Part shown: positions 42,356 through 50,481 of the stretch, one piece after another
Position numbering within the stretch: position 1 is the stretch's first letter
Layout of the letters: each line of letters begins with the position of its first letter
DNA from: an uncultured Verrucomicrobiota bacterium
Lineage (GTDB): Bacteria; Verrucomicrobiota; Verrucomicrobiia; Opitutales; Intestinicryptomonadaceae
Direction of reading: 5' to 3'
NCBI GenBank assembly: GCA_949298545.1
Contig: CASFWX010000041.1
Location: forward strand, 1-63,382
DNA length: 63,382 nucleotides
The notes under the pieces: generated by a model
Databases searched by the model: none
What the model was told of the DNA's origin: nothing
Seen by the model: the letters and a program-made list of their open reading frames with translations, nothing else
Position numbers and translations under genes: made by a program

Positions 42356-43363
42356 CTAAAAAAACGACAAAAAATGTGATTCCGCAATCAGGGATACCGT
42401 TCCAAGTTCGAGTGCGGCATCTATTTGCGTCCCGTATTCTCCCCTCTCCCAGCTGGGCGGAATTACGCTCCCAACTATCAAATAGTCGGTTTGAGAATCT
42501 ACTTTGGGAGATACCCTGCCTCCCATATACATTATTAAATTTTCAACCTCCCTGCGGGATATAGACCTGAAAATTCCAGTCACAGAGAAAGTTTTTGTAA
42601 AGTCGATATCCGAGAAATCAAAGTCGAGGCAGTTTTCTATTTGCGTTCTTTTCCTTGAATTGGAGCGTTTGGGCAGTTTCTTCGGAAAAGTGTTTTTGGG
42701 AAACAGCATTAACGGAAAATCTGTTTCAGGCGGGATCCTTTTGAGAGATTGAAACGAAACTTGCACATCGCGCTGCCGCGATTGGGAAGGCGGAACTTTC
42801 CTTCCGCCGGGGGAAATGCATCGGAGAAAGTTCTTTGAAGTTTGGGATATGTCGAACTTTTCGGCGAGTTTCATAAAAATCATGGCGCACGCGCGCGCAT
42901 CGTCGAGGGCGTCGTGATGTTTGAAATCCGCAATGCCCATGTATTTTGCGACCTCCTCCAGCCTGTGTGATGCCAGCGACGGCAGAAATTTTCTTGAGAG
43001 TTTAAGCGTGCAGTAATATTCAAAATCTTCTGGGGCGAGCCCATAATGCTCGGTTTCAGCCCGCAGGCAGGAAATGTCGAAAGCCGCGTTGTGCGCCACA
43101 ACCGCAGGGCCGAGCATCGGGCGCATCTCTTCCCAAAAATCGCAAAATCTCGGGGCGTTTTTGACCGCGCGCTCGTCTATTCCGTGAATTTGCACAAATC
43201 TGGCGTCGAAACGCCCCTCGGGTTTTATGAGCTGCCGCATTTCCGATGCTATTTTCCCGTTTTCAACGCGGACCAAGCCGACTTGGCAGATAGAGGCCCG
43301 CGAAGAATTTGCGGTTTCAAAATCCAGAGCCGTAAAATTTATGCCTTCGCAATTCTTTTCCAT
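42356..43363 (-). CDS. DnaQ-like 3'-5' exonuclease with C-terminal BRCT domain
   Basis: The 335-residue protein has an N-terminal DEDDh exonuclease domain: FTALDFETAN (first Asp-Glu pair), VVAHNAAFDISCLR, and HHDALDDARACAMI with the last catalytic residues. After a linker of about 60 residues (basic, KRSNSRKRTQIE) comes a BRCT domain from about 255 onward (FSVTGIFRSISRREVENLIMYMGGRVSPKVDSQTDYLIVG-type). This resembles the DnaQ-BRCT exonucleases that act with DNA polymerase or in repair. The ATG at 43363 was chosen over a TTG two codons upstream. It is a single-gene unit converging with ftsH. Confidence 0.9.
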   Translation of the reverse strand: MEKNCEGINFTALDFETANSSRASICQVGLVRVENGKIASEMRQLIKPEGRFDARFVQIHGIDERAVKNAPRFCDFWEEMRPMLGPAVVAHNAAFDISCLRAETEHYGLAPEDFEYYCTLKLSRKFLPSLASHRLEEVAKYMGIADFKHHDALDDARACAMIFMKLAEKFDISQTSKNFLRCISPGGRKVPPSQSRQRDVQVSFQSLKRIPPETDFPLMLFPKNTFPKKLPKRSNSRKRTQIENCLDFDFSDIDFTKTFSVTGIFRSISRREVENLIMYMGGRVSPKVDSQTDYLIVGSVIPPSWERGEYGTQIDAALELGTVSLIAESHFLSFF

Positions 43364-43542
43364 GTTCAATGTAAATTCGCAGCCTTGGGGAGAGCTTAGC
43401 AGGGCGAATGTTCTTCGGGCATGATCCGGCGTTTTTATTTTTCATGCAATTATTTTATTGCGGATTTTAAAGCTGTTCATTTCTGCTTTTCATGGCGTTG
43501 GAGATTTTCCGGGTTTGGGGAATACAATTCCGTTGGCGCACC

Positions 43543-43572
43543 TTGACAAGGGGGGGGCAAATGCGGTAGCTT
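43543..43572 (+). promoter_or_regulatory. Promoter with G8 tract in its spacer, upstream of the dUTPase-like gene
   Basis: TTGACA (43543-43548) and TAGCTT (43567-43572) are separated by 18 nt. The spacer includes eight consecutive G residues (43550-43557). The expected start point is about 3 nt before the ATG at 43582, so the transcript would be almost leaderless. Slippage in the G tract would change the spacer length and could change promoter strength. Confidence 0.55.
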
Positions 43573-43581
43573 AGAAAAATT

Positions 43582-43953
43582 ATGGATAAGCTCGACGAAA
43601 TCTTTAAGATGCAGTATGAATTAAATAAGCGCATCGGGGTAGATACCGCCGATATGAGCGACGAGGACAAAATCAAGTGGACGCTCAATTACAGCCGCGC
43701 CATGCAGCAGGAAAACGCTGAGTTGGTTGATTCCCTGCCATGGAAATGGTGGGCGAAGTATCAAAAATTCGATCCGCAAAACGCGCGCGTCGAGGTTGTG
43801 GACATGCTGCATTTTTTAGTCTCTATGGCTCAGGTCTTGGGAATGAGCGCGGACGATTTTTACGGGGCCTACGCGAAAAAGAACCATATAAACCACGACA
43901 GGCAGGATAGCGGGTACGTCAAAAAGGACGAGGACGACTGCCGCGGTATTTGA
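43582..43953 (+). CDS. dUTPase-like all-alpha NTP pyrophosphatase
   Basis: The 123-residue protein resembles the dimeric all-alpha dUTPase/MazG-like group that hydrolyses dUTP or related nucleotides to the monophosphate. It shows KWTLNYSRAMQQENAELVDSLPWKWWAK, where the Glu pair and the following EVVDMLHFLVSMA contribute metal-binding acidic residues, and a tail KNHINHDRQDSGY like that of trypanosomal and bacterial dimeric dUTPases. No Shine-Dalgarno is seen in front of the ATG. The MurU-AmgK fusion starts 21 nt later, so the pair is probably one operon. The exact substrate is inferred. Confidence 0.82.
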   Translation: MDKLDEIFKMQYELNKRIGVDTADMSDEDKIKWTLNYSRAMQQENAELVDSLPWKWWAKYQKFDPQNARVEVVDMLHFLVSMAQVLGMSADDFYGAYAKKNHINHDRQDSGYVKKDEDDCRGI

Positions 43954-43974
43954 CGCATTTTTGCCGGCGCAGAA

Positions 43975-45657
43975 ATGGCTATCGATACGGCTTTTGTCTT
44001 GGCCGCGGGCCGCGGAGAGCGCCTGTCTCCGCTTACGGACGCGCTCCCAAAACCGCTCCTTCCGCTGGCGGGCAAGCCCGCCGTCTGCCATGTTTTCGAT
44101 TCACTAATCGCCGCTGGCGTGGGCAGAATAATTTTGAACGTCCATCATCTGGCGGGCAAATTTCCTGAAGTCCTGGGGGGCGAATATAGAGGGGTTAAAA
44201 TTGAATACGTCAAGGAGCCCGAATTGCTGGATACTGGCGGAGGGATAAAAAATATCCTATCCCGCATCGATACATCAAAACCGCTTATCGTCCACAACGG
44301 CGACATATTTTTCGACGCTCCGCTTTCGGATTTTGCCGGCGCGGCGGAATCGCTTTTCAGGAAGGATAAGAAAATATCGGCGGCGCTGTGCCTCAGAAGG
44401 GAGGGGAAGCTGAAAAACGTGGCGGTGCGCTCGGGGAAGGTTGTTGATATGCGTTTTACGACCGGAGAAACGGGCGATGCAGTGGCGCAGTACGCCGGGG
44501 TTTTTGCGGCTTTCCCTCCGCTGTTTCCGCTGCTTGAAAAAAATCCGAAATCATCTTTCCCGATAGTTGATACCTTTGTGGAATCAATAAAGTCGGATAT
44601 TGGAAGCGTCGCCGGGATATTTGAGGACCGCGGGCTTTGGGGGGACATTGGAACGCCAGAATCATATGCGGATTTAAACAGCAGCTTCGGCGACAAAGGC
44701 GATTTCTACCGCATCGCAAAGCTCAAATGCTTGGGGTTTCACGCAGACGCTTTTGTCCCGATAGCCAAAGGCGCTTCAACGAGGGAATTTTTTTCATTCA
44801 AAGACAGATCGCGCCGCGGACGCAAACTTGTGGCGTGCTTTTATTCCAAAGAAAAGCTCGAAGATTCTTTTTATGCGGATATCGCCTCTTACCTATATTC
44901 GCAGGGCATTTCCGTCCCGGAGGTGCTTTTCCATGACGCTTCGGAGAGAATAATCGTGATGGAAAGCGCGGGAGACCTGGATTTAAGCTCCCTTTCCGGA
45001 AAGTTGCGTTCGGAAGCCTACCTGCAAACCGCCCGCATTGCCCGCGATTTGCACACGCGCGTGACGCACAATTTTCTTTCGGCAGACTCTCCCCCCATTC
45101 CGCTCAATCCCCCGTTTGACGAGGAGCTTTATGCATGGGAGAGGCGGTATTTTCTCGAGGAGTGCGTGCTCGGGCGATTTGGAATAGCTTGCCCAGGCGT
45201 TTCAGATTCGGAATTTGCGGAGATCTCCAGCACACTTTTAGGCGGGGAACAATGCCTTGTGCATAGGGACTTGCAATCCCAGAACGTCATGATATCCGAA
45301 ACGGGAAAAGCTTCGCTGATAGACTTTCAGGGAATGAGAATGGGTTGCGGAATGTACGATGTCGCCTCTTTGATTTTCGATCCGTATGCGGAGCTTTCGG
45401 AATGCGAGCGGTCTGGAATATTGGAGGCGTATTTCGGGCGGGAAGCGTCGAAGCGTGAGCGGAGAGCGCTGTACATCGCCGCTTGCCAGAGGCTGATGCA
45501 GGCTCTGGGCGCCTACGGATTCCTTTCGATAAAGAAAGGAATGCCGCGCTACGGCAAGTATTTTAAGCCCGCGCTCGTGAGGCTTTGTTTTTGCGCGTCG
45601 AAAAGCGGGCTTTGCGGGCTGTCGTCGCTTGCGGAAAGATGTTTGAAAATCCTATAA
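43975..45657 (+). CDS. Bifunctional MurU-AmgK: MurNAc-1-P uridylyltransferase and MurNAc/GlcNAc kinase
   Basis: The 560-residue protein joins two enzymes. Residues 1-240 are a nucleotidyltransferase with LAAGRGERLSPLTDALPKP (signature Lys at 23) and NGDIFF, like MurU. Residues 255-560 are an aminoglycoside-phosphotransferase-fold kinase with VHRDLQSQNV and LIDFQGMRMG, like AmgK. In Pseudomonas these are separate proteins that phosphorylate anomeric MurNAc and make UDP-MurNAc, bypassing the MurA step blocked by fosfomycin. This suggests peptidoglycan sugar recycling here, in one polypeptide with the order reversed. The specificity is inferred from the domain pair. It follows the dUTPase-like gene by 21 nt. 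Confidence 0.86.
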   Translation: MAIDTAFVLAAGRGERLSPLTDALPKPLLPLAGKPAVCHVFDSLIAAGVGRIILNVHHLAGKFPEVLGGEYRGVKIEYVKEPELLDTGGGIKNILSRIDTSKPLIVHNGDIFFDAPLSDFAGAAESLFRKDKKISAALCLRREGKLKNVAVRSGKVVDMRFTTGETGDAVAQYAGVFAAFPPLFPLLEKNPKSSFPIVDTFVESIKSDIGSVAGIFEDRGLWGDIGTPESYADLNSSFGDKGDFYRIAKLKCLGFHADAFVPIAKGASTREFFSFKDRSRRGRKLVACFYSKEKLEDSFYADIASYLYSQGISVPEVLFHDASERIIVMESAGDLDLSSLSGKLRSEAYLQTARIARDLHTRVTHNFLSADSPPIPLNPPFDEELYAWERRYFLEECVLGRFGIACPGVSDSEFAEISSTLLGGEQCLVHRDLQSQNVMISETGKASLIDFQGMRMGCGMYDVASLIFDPYAELSECERSGILEAYFGREASKRERRALYIAACQRLMQALGAYGFLSIKKGMPRYGKYFKPALVRLCFCASKSGLCGLSSLAERCLKIL

Positions 45658-46218
45658 TTTTTCAAACACATCGACGCGCGCGGGCGGAATATTTAGCCAG
45701 ATCCGCGAATATTCGACGTGTCTCATGAGCTTGAACCCCAATTCTGCTGGATCCCTTTTCAGATTGTAGGTGAACTGCACGAACCTTCCGCCCTTAGGCA
45801 ATACGCGCTCGCTTTCGGATATTATTCTTTTTACGCAGTCTTTTGGCAGGCTCAGCAGCGGAAGACTAGACACTATCGCTTTCAAAGCGGCGGCATCCTC
45901 TCCGAGAATGGCGGATATGTCCTCTGCGCTGCCGTTTACGACCACCGCCTCGGGAAATTTTTTTGACAGCAGATTTGCCAGCGAGGCGTCGAACTCCACG
46001 CAGTAAAGCTTGGAAGATTTCGCAAACCCGGACTCGACGAGGGATTTTGTGACCGCGCCCGTGCCGGACCCGAGTTCGACTACGACTCCTCCCGAGCACT
46101 TTCCTGCGCCTTTTGCCATAGCCGACGCGAGGAAGCGCGAGCTTGGGCATACAGCTCCGGTCCGGCGGGGATTTCTGATGTATTTTCCTAAAAATTTTAA
46201 TGTTTCGCTGATTTTCAT
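45652..46218 (-). CDS. Class I SAM-dependent methyltransferase (PmtA/KsgA-like)
   Basis: The 188-residue enzyme has the SAM motif I VVVELGSGTGAVTKSLVESGF, with acidic VEFD after it, and a motif near ALKAIVSSLPLLSLP resembling the N/S-P-P region of rRNA and phospholipid methyltransferases. The N-terminal MKISETLKFLGKYIRNPRRTGAVCPSSRFLA is typical of the phosphatidylethanolamine N-methyltransferase-like group. The substrate is therefore uncertain (lipid or RNA). The ATG at 46218 gives the usual N-terminus. It lies 8 nt downstream of kdsD on the same strand and probably belongs to the same transcript. Confidence 0.8.
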   Translation of the reverse strand: MKISETLKFLGKYIRNPRRTGAVCPSSRFLASAMAKGAGKCSGGVVVELGSGTGAVTKSLVESGFAKSSKLYCVEFDASLANLLSKKFPEAVVVNGSAEDISAILGEDAAALKAIVSSLPLLSLPKDCVKRIISESERVLPKGGRFVQFTYNLKRDPAELGFKLMRHVEYSRIWLNIPPARVDVFEKL

Positions 46219-46226
46219 GTGCGGGT

Positions 46227-47198
46227 TTACATCGGCTGGTAGATGTCGTGGATTCTGACGAGCCCGAGGAGAGTGGAGCCGTCGCCTACGACGGGAAGGA
46301 CGGAAATCTTGGACGGGCGGTTTTCCATGAGCGAGGCGGCGTGCCCTATGGGGGCGCAGCATTCGACGCATACCGGATTTTTTGTCATTATATCGGCGGC
46401 TTTTGTCAAATCGAGGCTTTTGTTTTCCTTCAGCATTCGGCGCAGGTCTCCGTCGGTTATTATTCCTTCTATTCTTCCTTGGTTGTCGACCACGCAGGCG
46501 GCTCCGAGGGGTTTACCCGTCATTTCTATGACTACGTCCCGAACGCCGTCGTTTGCGGATACTACCGCGCATTGCGGGAGCGGGTGCATGATGTCGGAGG
46601 TTTTTAAGAGGAGGCTTTTGCCGAGCTGCCCTGCAGGGTGAAACTTGGCAAAGTCGGATTTCGAGAATCCGCGCGCCTTCATGAGTGCGCAAGCGAGGGC
46701 GTCTCCGTAGGCGAGCGCGAGAGTTGTAGAATTGGTTGGAACTATCCCGAGCGGGTCAGCCTCCCCGCCGGACGAGGCGTCGAGAAAAATATCGCATTCG
46801 CGCGCCATCGGAGATTCGGCATTGCCGACGAGCGCTATCGTAGGAGAGTTGAACTTCTTTAAAATGGGCAGCAGGCGCAGGCATTCCACGGTAGCCCCGC
46901 TGTTTGAAATCAGCATAGTCGGATCGCCCGGCTGGTAGACCCCGAGGTCTCCGTGAACGGCGTCGCAGGCATGTATAAATACGGCGGGCGTGCCGGTGCT
47001 CGAGAGCGTTGCGGCTATCTTCTGGCCCACGAGCCCGGATTTCCCAAGCCCGCATACGAGAAGCTTCCCATTGTGCAAAAGTATCGTCTTTACGGCTTTG
47101 GCGAAATTTTCGCCGAGCCTTTCTTTTGCCCGCTCTATGGATTTTGCCTCCCTGAGCAAGACTTCGCCGCCGGCGGCAATAATATCGGAATCCTCCAT
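46227..47198 (-). CDS. kdsD: Arabinose-5-phosphate isomerase
   Basis: KdsD (KpsF/GutQ family) turns ribulose 5-phosphate into arabinose 5-phosphate, the first step of Kdo synthesis for LPS. The 323-residue protein has the SIS domain (LLVCGLGKSGLVGQKIAATLSSTGTP, ISNSGATVECLRLLP, PLGIVPTNSTT) and two C-terminal CBS domains (residues 205-320). All are as usual for the family. It sits 1 nt downstream of kdsB, so the two Kdo genes form one operon, with the methyltransferase after them. Confidence 0.95.
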   Translation of the reverse strand: MEDSDIIAAGGEVLLREAKSIERAKERLGENFAKAVKTILLHNGKLLVCGLGKSGLVGQKIAATLSSTGTPAVFIHACDAVHGDLGVYQPGDPTMLISNSGATVECLRLLPILKKFNSPTIALVGNAESPMARECDIFLDASSGGEADPLGIVPTNSTTLALAYGDALACALMKARGFSKSDFAKFHPAGQLGKSLLLKTSDIMHPLPQCAVVSANDGVRDVVIEMTGKPLGAACVVDNQGRIEGIITDGDLRRMLKENKSLDLTKAADIMTKNPVCVECCAPIGHAASLMENRPSKISVLPVVGDGSTLLGLVRIHDIYQPM

Positions 47199-47199
47199 C

Positions 47200-48267
47200 T
47201 CAGGAATTTTTTTCGAGGAATTTTTCTGCCGCCGCCAGATCGGAAGGAGTGTCTATTCCGATGGAAGTAAAATCTGTTTCGACAATTTCAAACTTATATC
47301 CCGCCGCGACAAATCGCAGTTGTTCCAGCGATTCGGCTTTTTCCATTTTCGTCACCGGCAGCGAGGCGTATCTTGCCAGAGCTTTTGCGGAATATCCGTA
47401 TATGCCTATGTGGTGCCAGTAGTCCGAGCGCTCCAGCCACTTGGCGGGATCATCTTCGCCCCTGACAAATGGAAGCGGAGAACGGCTGAAATAGAGGGAT
47501 TTGCCGTCTTCCCCGCGCAGAACTTTTACTACGTTGGGGTTAAACAGGGCGTCGGGGTCTTGTATCTTGCGCGCGGCTGTGACGATGTCGGCGAGATTTG
47601 CCCGGTGCGCCTCTATTATAGAATCTATTAGCGCCGGCGATACAAATGGTTCGTCTCCCTGCACGTTCACGACAAATTCAGCCCCTATTTCATCGAAAGC
47701 TTCTATTATGCGTTCAGTGCCTGAAGCGCACTTCTCAGATGTCATTATAGACGGGGCACCTATGTGGTCGGCGAATTCCATAATTTCAACGCTGTCAGTC
47801 AATATCACCGATTTTTCCGCCAGTCGGCTCTTTGTGCAATTTTCGAAGACCCTCTCTATTACGGCCTTGCCTCCGAGCATCGCAAGCGGCTTTCCGGGAA
47901 AGCGCGTGGAGCCCATGCGGGCGGGAATCGCTATGGCGGCGCTTAACAGCAGAGCGGTTTTAAGAAGGGGATCGTCCTTCTTTTGGCGTTCGATTTTTTC
48001 CCAAAAATCCTTGCTTTCCTCTATGCCGGACACGGGTTCTTCGATGTAATTTTTGTATATGGCAAACAACCCTACAATTGCGCAGACAATTCCTATAAAG
48101 CGGAAGATGAAGATGTATTGCCTTCTCGAAAAGCCGATGAATTTGAATTTGGAGTTTTCATAGCGCTCGTTATACGACTCGTTTGAGCGAAGCAAGAATA
48201 GAGCCGCTATAAAAAACGGTATCGTAAATGTTGAGACTTCGAGAATTGTATAAAACGCATTCAGCAT
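47200..48267 (-). CDS. kdsB: CMP-Kdo synthetase with N-terminal membrane extension
   Basis: KdsB activates Kdo with CTP for LPS synthesis. From about residue 108 the 355-residue protein is a normal KdsB: IPARMGSTRFPGKPLAMLGGK, TSEKCASGTERI, VNVQGDEPFV and HHIGIYGY. Residues 1-107 are foreign to the family: two hydrophobic helices (FTIPFFIAALFLL and FIFRFIGIVCAIVGLFAIY) and a charged linker. This predicts a membrane-tethered enzyme, whereas KdsB is usually soluble. There is no good start codon near residue 108 that would restore the standard N-terminus. A GTG at 48312 is an alternative start for the extension. It heads the kdsB-kdsD run. Confidence 0.9.
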   Translation of the reverse strand: MLNAFYTILEVSTFTIPFFIAALFLLRSNESYNERYENSKFKFIGFSRRQYIFIFRFIGIVCAIVGLFAIYKNYIEEPVSGIEESKDFWEKIERQKKDDPLLKTALLLSAAIAIPARMGSTRFPGKPLAMLGGKAVIERVFENCTKSRLAEKSVILTDSVEIMEFADHIGAPSIMTSEKCASGTERIIEAFDEIGAEFVVNVQGDEPFVSPALIDSIIEAHRANLADIVTAARKIQDPDALFNPNVVKVLRGEDGKSLYFSRSPLPFVRGEDDPAKWLERSDYWHHIGIYGYSAKALARYASLPVTKMEKAESLEQLRFVAAGYKFEIVETDFTSIGIDTPSDLAAAEKFLEKNS

Positions 48268-48362
48268 ATAGATGTTATTTTTAGATTGAAAACGGTCGCC
48301 GCCAAACGACACTGAAAGGCAAATTTACAGAGCATAAAACACCCGAATTTCCGCGCCGTCAA

Positions 48363-48983
48363 ATGTTTTTAATGCCGTACAAACGTTATTCCGCAGCCGA
48401 CAACATGGCGGCTGATCTCGCCATGCTTGAAGCTTGGCCGTTGAAAGATATTTCGCGCCTCCGCTTTTACGGTTGGAAGGGCAGGCCGTACACTTGCGGT
48501 TTGTCGCAAAAACCGGAGCTCGTCGCGGCTTTGCTCCCGCGCGGGGCGGAGCTCGCAAGGCGCCCGAGCGGAGGGGGAATAGTCGCGCACGGCGACGATA
48601 TCACATACGCGCTCGTCGTTCCGCGCGGGCGAGAAATATGCGAAATGCGGGCGCGGCAATCCTACGAGTCTGTCCATGCGGCGATAGTGTCGGCGCTTGG
48701 CAGATTCGGAATTGCCTGCATGCTGTATCGCCCAGACTCTGAAAATGGAGCGCAGGGGGGCTTGTACGCTTGCTTTTCGAGCCCGGCTCCATACGACGTG
48801 GTTTCCCCTGGCGGAATAAAAATTGCCGGGGCGGCGCAAAAGCGCACGCGCAAGGGAATTCTTTTCCAGGGATCAGTCATGCCGCCGGGGGGGGTGGACC
48901 GCAAGGAACTTTCCTTGGCTATGGCGCAGGAGTTTGCAAAAATGCTGGGGGAGGAAATAGAGAGTATAGATTTCCCCTTTTGA
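48363..48983 (+). CDS. Lipoate-protein ligase/octanoyltransferase-like protein
   Basis: The 206-residue protein has the LplA/LipB fold: ARRPSGGGIVAHGDDITYALVVPRG is the ligand-binding strand with the conserved Gly-rich turn, and GGIKIAGAAQKRTRKGILFQGSV holds the conserved Lys that contacts the acyl adenylate or acyl group. Its length fits a single-domain ligase or LipM-type transferase without the C-terminal LplA accessory domain. Lipoyl proteins of the glycine cleavage or 2-oxoacid dehydrogenase type are not in the window. A G8 tract lies at 48887-48894 within the gene. Two ATGs (48363, 48372) are possible starts. It diverges from kdsB. Confidence 0.78.
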   Translation: MFLMPYKRYSAADNMAADLAMLEAWPLKDISRLRFYGWKGRPYTCGLSQKPELVAALLPRGAELARRPSGGGIVAHGDDITYALVVPRGREICEMRARQSYESVHAAIVSALGRFGIACMLYRPDSENGAQGGLYACFSSPAPYDVVSPGGIKIAGAAQKRTRKGILFQGSVMPPGGVDRKELSLAMAQEFAKMLGEEIESIDFPF

Positions 48984-48993
48984 CGCGGTTTTT

Positions 48994-50418
48994 TCACCTT
49001 CCAATTCTGGCAAGGGCGTTCCTCGCCTCTTCGTTGCCTGCCTTCGCCGCTTCTCTCATTAGCTTGACGGCTTTGTAAACGTCTTTTGTGACTCCTATGC
49101 CGTTGTAGTAGCAGGCTCCGAGATTGCCCATTGCCTGCGGATCCCCCTTCTCCGCTGCCATGCTAAGATATTTTATTGCTTCGGGGATATTGCGATCGGT
49201 TCCGACGGCGTTTATGTAGCAGGTTCCAAGATTGCTTTGGGCGTTGACGTCGCCTTTGTCGGCGGCAAGTTTTAGCCATCTGATGGCATCGCTTTGATTC
49301 TTGCCCGTCCCTATTCCCTCGAGATAGCAGTATCCGAGGCTGCTTTGGGCGTTTGTGTCTCCCTGAAAGGCGGCACGCCTGTACCATTTGACGGCTTCGT
49401 CTTTATTTTCGACGCAGCCCACACCGGTAAAATAGCAGTCCCCGAGATTGTTTTGGGCTATGGCGTATCCTTGCATGGCGGATTTTTCGTACCAGTGGAA
49501 GGCGAGGCTAGGGCTTGCTGCGACGCCGGCTCCGTTAAAATAACATACTGCTATGTTGTTTTGGGCTTCCGGATTTCCCGCTTCGGCGGCTTTTAGAATC
49601 CATTTTGCCCCCGTTTCGTAGTTTGCGATGGTGCCCAGGCCTTGCAAGTACGCCATTCCGAGCGCGAGTTGCGCGGGGGGATACCCTGCTTCGGCGGATT
49701 TTTCAAACCAGCCGAAAGCGGAGAAGTCGTCTTTTGGGCCGTCCATTCCTTCCGATATGAACACTGCGAGGTTGTTTTGCGCGATGGCATTTCCCGCTTC
49801 GGCGGATTGCGTGAGAAGCTTGCGCGCCAAGATCAAATCTTTTTGCGTTCCTATGCCCTCGATGTGCGCGCGCGCCAGGGAGACATTCGCCCGCAAGCAG
49901 CCGCCTTCAAAAGCTTTTGCAAAGAGCGCCACCGCGCGCGTCGGATTCTTTTCGACGCCATCTCCCTTATAGTAGGCTGTGCCCAGGGCGTTCGTCGCGG
50001 AGGCCACTCCGGATTTGTGGGCTTTGCGGAAAAACTCGGCGGCCGCCTTTTTATCTTCCGGGGTTCCGCGCCCAATGGACAGGCATTTGCCGATGCCGAG
50101 CTGCCCGTAGGGATTGCCTGCGAATGCCGATTTTGAAAACATAAGGACGGCCTCATAAGGGGATCTTTCCGTCCCGAGCCCCATAAATAGGCAAACGCCC
50201 GCCATATATTGCGCGTTTGAATCTCCCTTGTCCGCGGCGGCGCGGATTTTTTTATAATCGGATTCTCCGACATTTGCCTTCAAATCGTAATCAGCGTACG
50301 CGGCAAACTTTGCGGCATCGGCTGGACCATATTTGCCGGATTCTTCAGCTTCTGTCGGAAGCGCCAGGAAAAGTTGCGCCAGTATCGCCGCGCATATGAT
50401 TTTCAAAAAATTATCCAT
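48994..50418 (-). CDS. Sel1-repeat protein, exported
   Basis: The 474-residue protein has a signal peptide (IICAAILAQLFLALPTEA) and then about eleven Sel1-like repeats of roughly 36 residues with a partial twelfth, each of the form A(Q)xNLGxCYxxGxGxxxxxxxAxxWxxKAAxxG, for example AIAQNNLGDCYFTGVG and VNAQSNLGTCYINAVG. These build a solenoid used as a protein-binding scaffold in the periplasm or outside. The partner is unknown. It converges on the lipoate-ligase-like gene (10-nt gap) and is followed on its left by no terminator. The upstream hemW gene runs in the same direction, 63 nt away. Confidence 0.9.
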   Translation of the reverse strand: MDNFLKIICAAILAQLFLALPTEAEESGKYGPADAAKFAAYADYDLKANVGESDYKKIRAAADKGDSNAQYMAGVCLFMGLGTERSPYEAVLMFSKSAFAGNPYGQLGIGKCLSIGRGTPEDKKAAAEFFRKAHKSGVASATNALGTAYYKGDGVEKNPTRAVALFAKAFEGGCLRANVSLARAHIEGIGTQKDLILARKLLTQSAEAGNAIAQNNLAVFISEGMDGPKDDFSAFGWFEKSAEAGYPPAQLALGMAYLQGLGTIANYETGAKWILKAAEAGNPEAQNNIAVCYFNGAGVAASPSLAFHWYEKSAMQGYAIAQNNLGDCYFTGVGCVENKDEAVKWYRRAAFQGDTNAQSSLGYCYLEGIGTGKNQSDAIRWLKLAADKGDVNAQSNLGTCYINAVGTDRNIPEAIKYLSMAAEKGDPQAMGNLGACYYNGIGVTKDVYKAVKLMREAAKAGNEEARNALARIGR

Positions 50419-50481
50419 TCGGTTTTAAATCCCAATTAAATATTGAAAAATATTCAAAGCAAGCCGAACTTTGGGGAGTTT

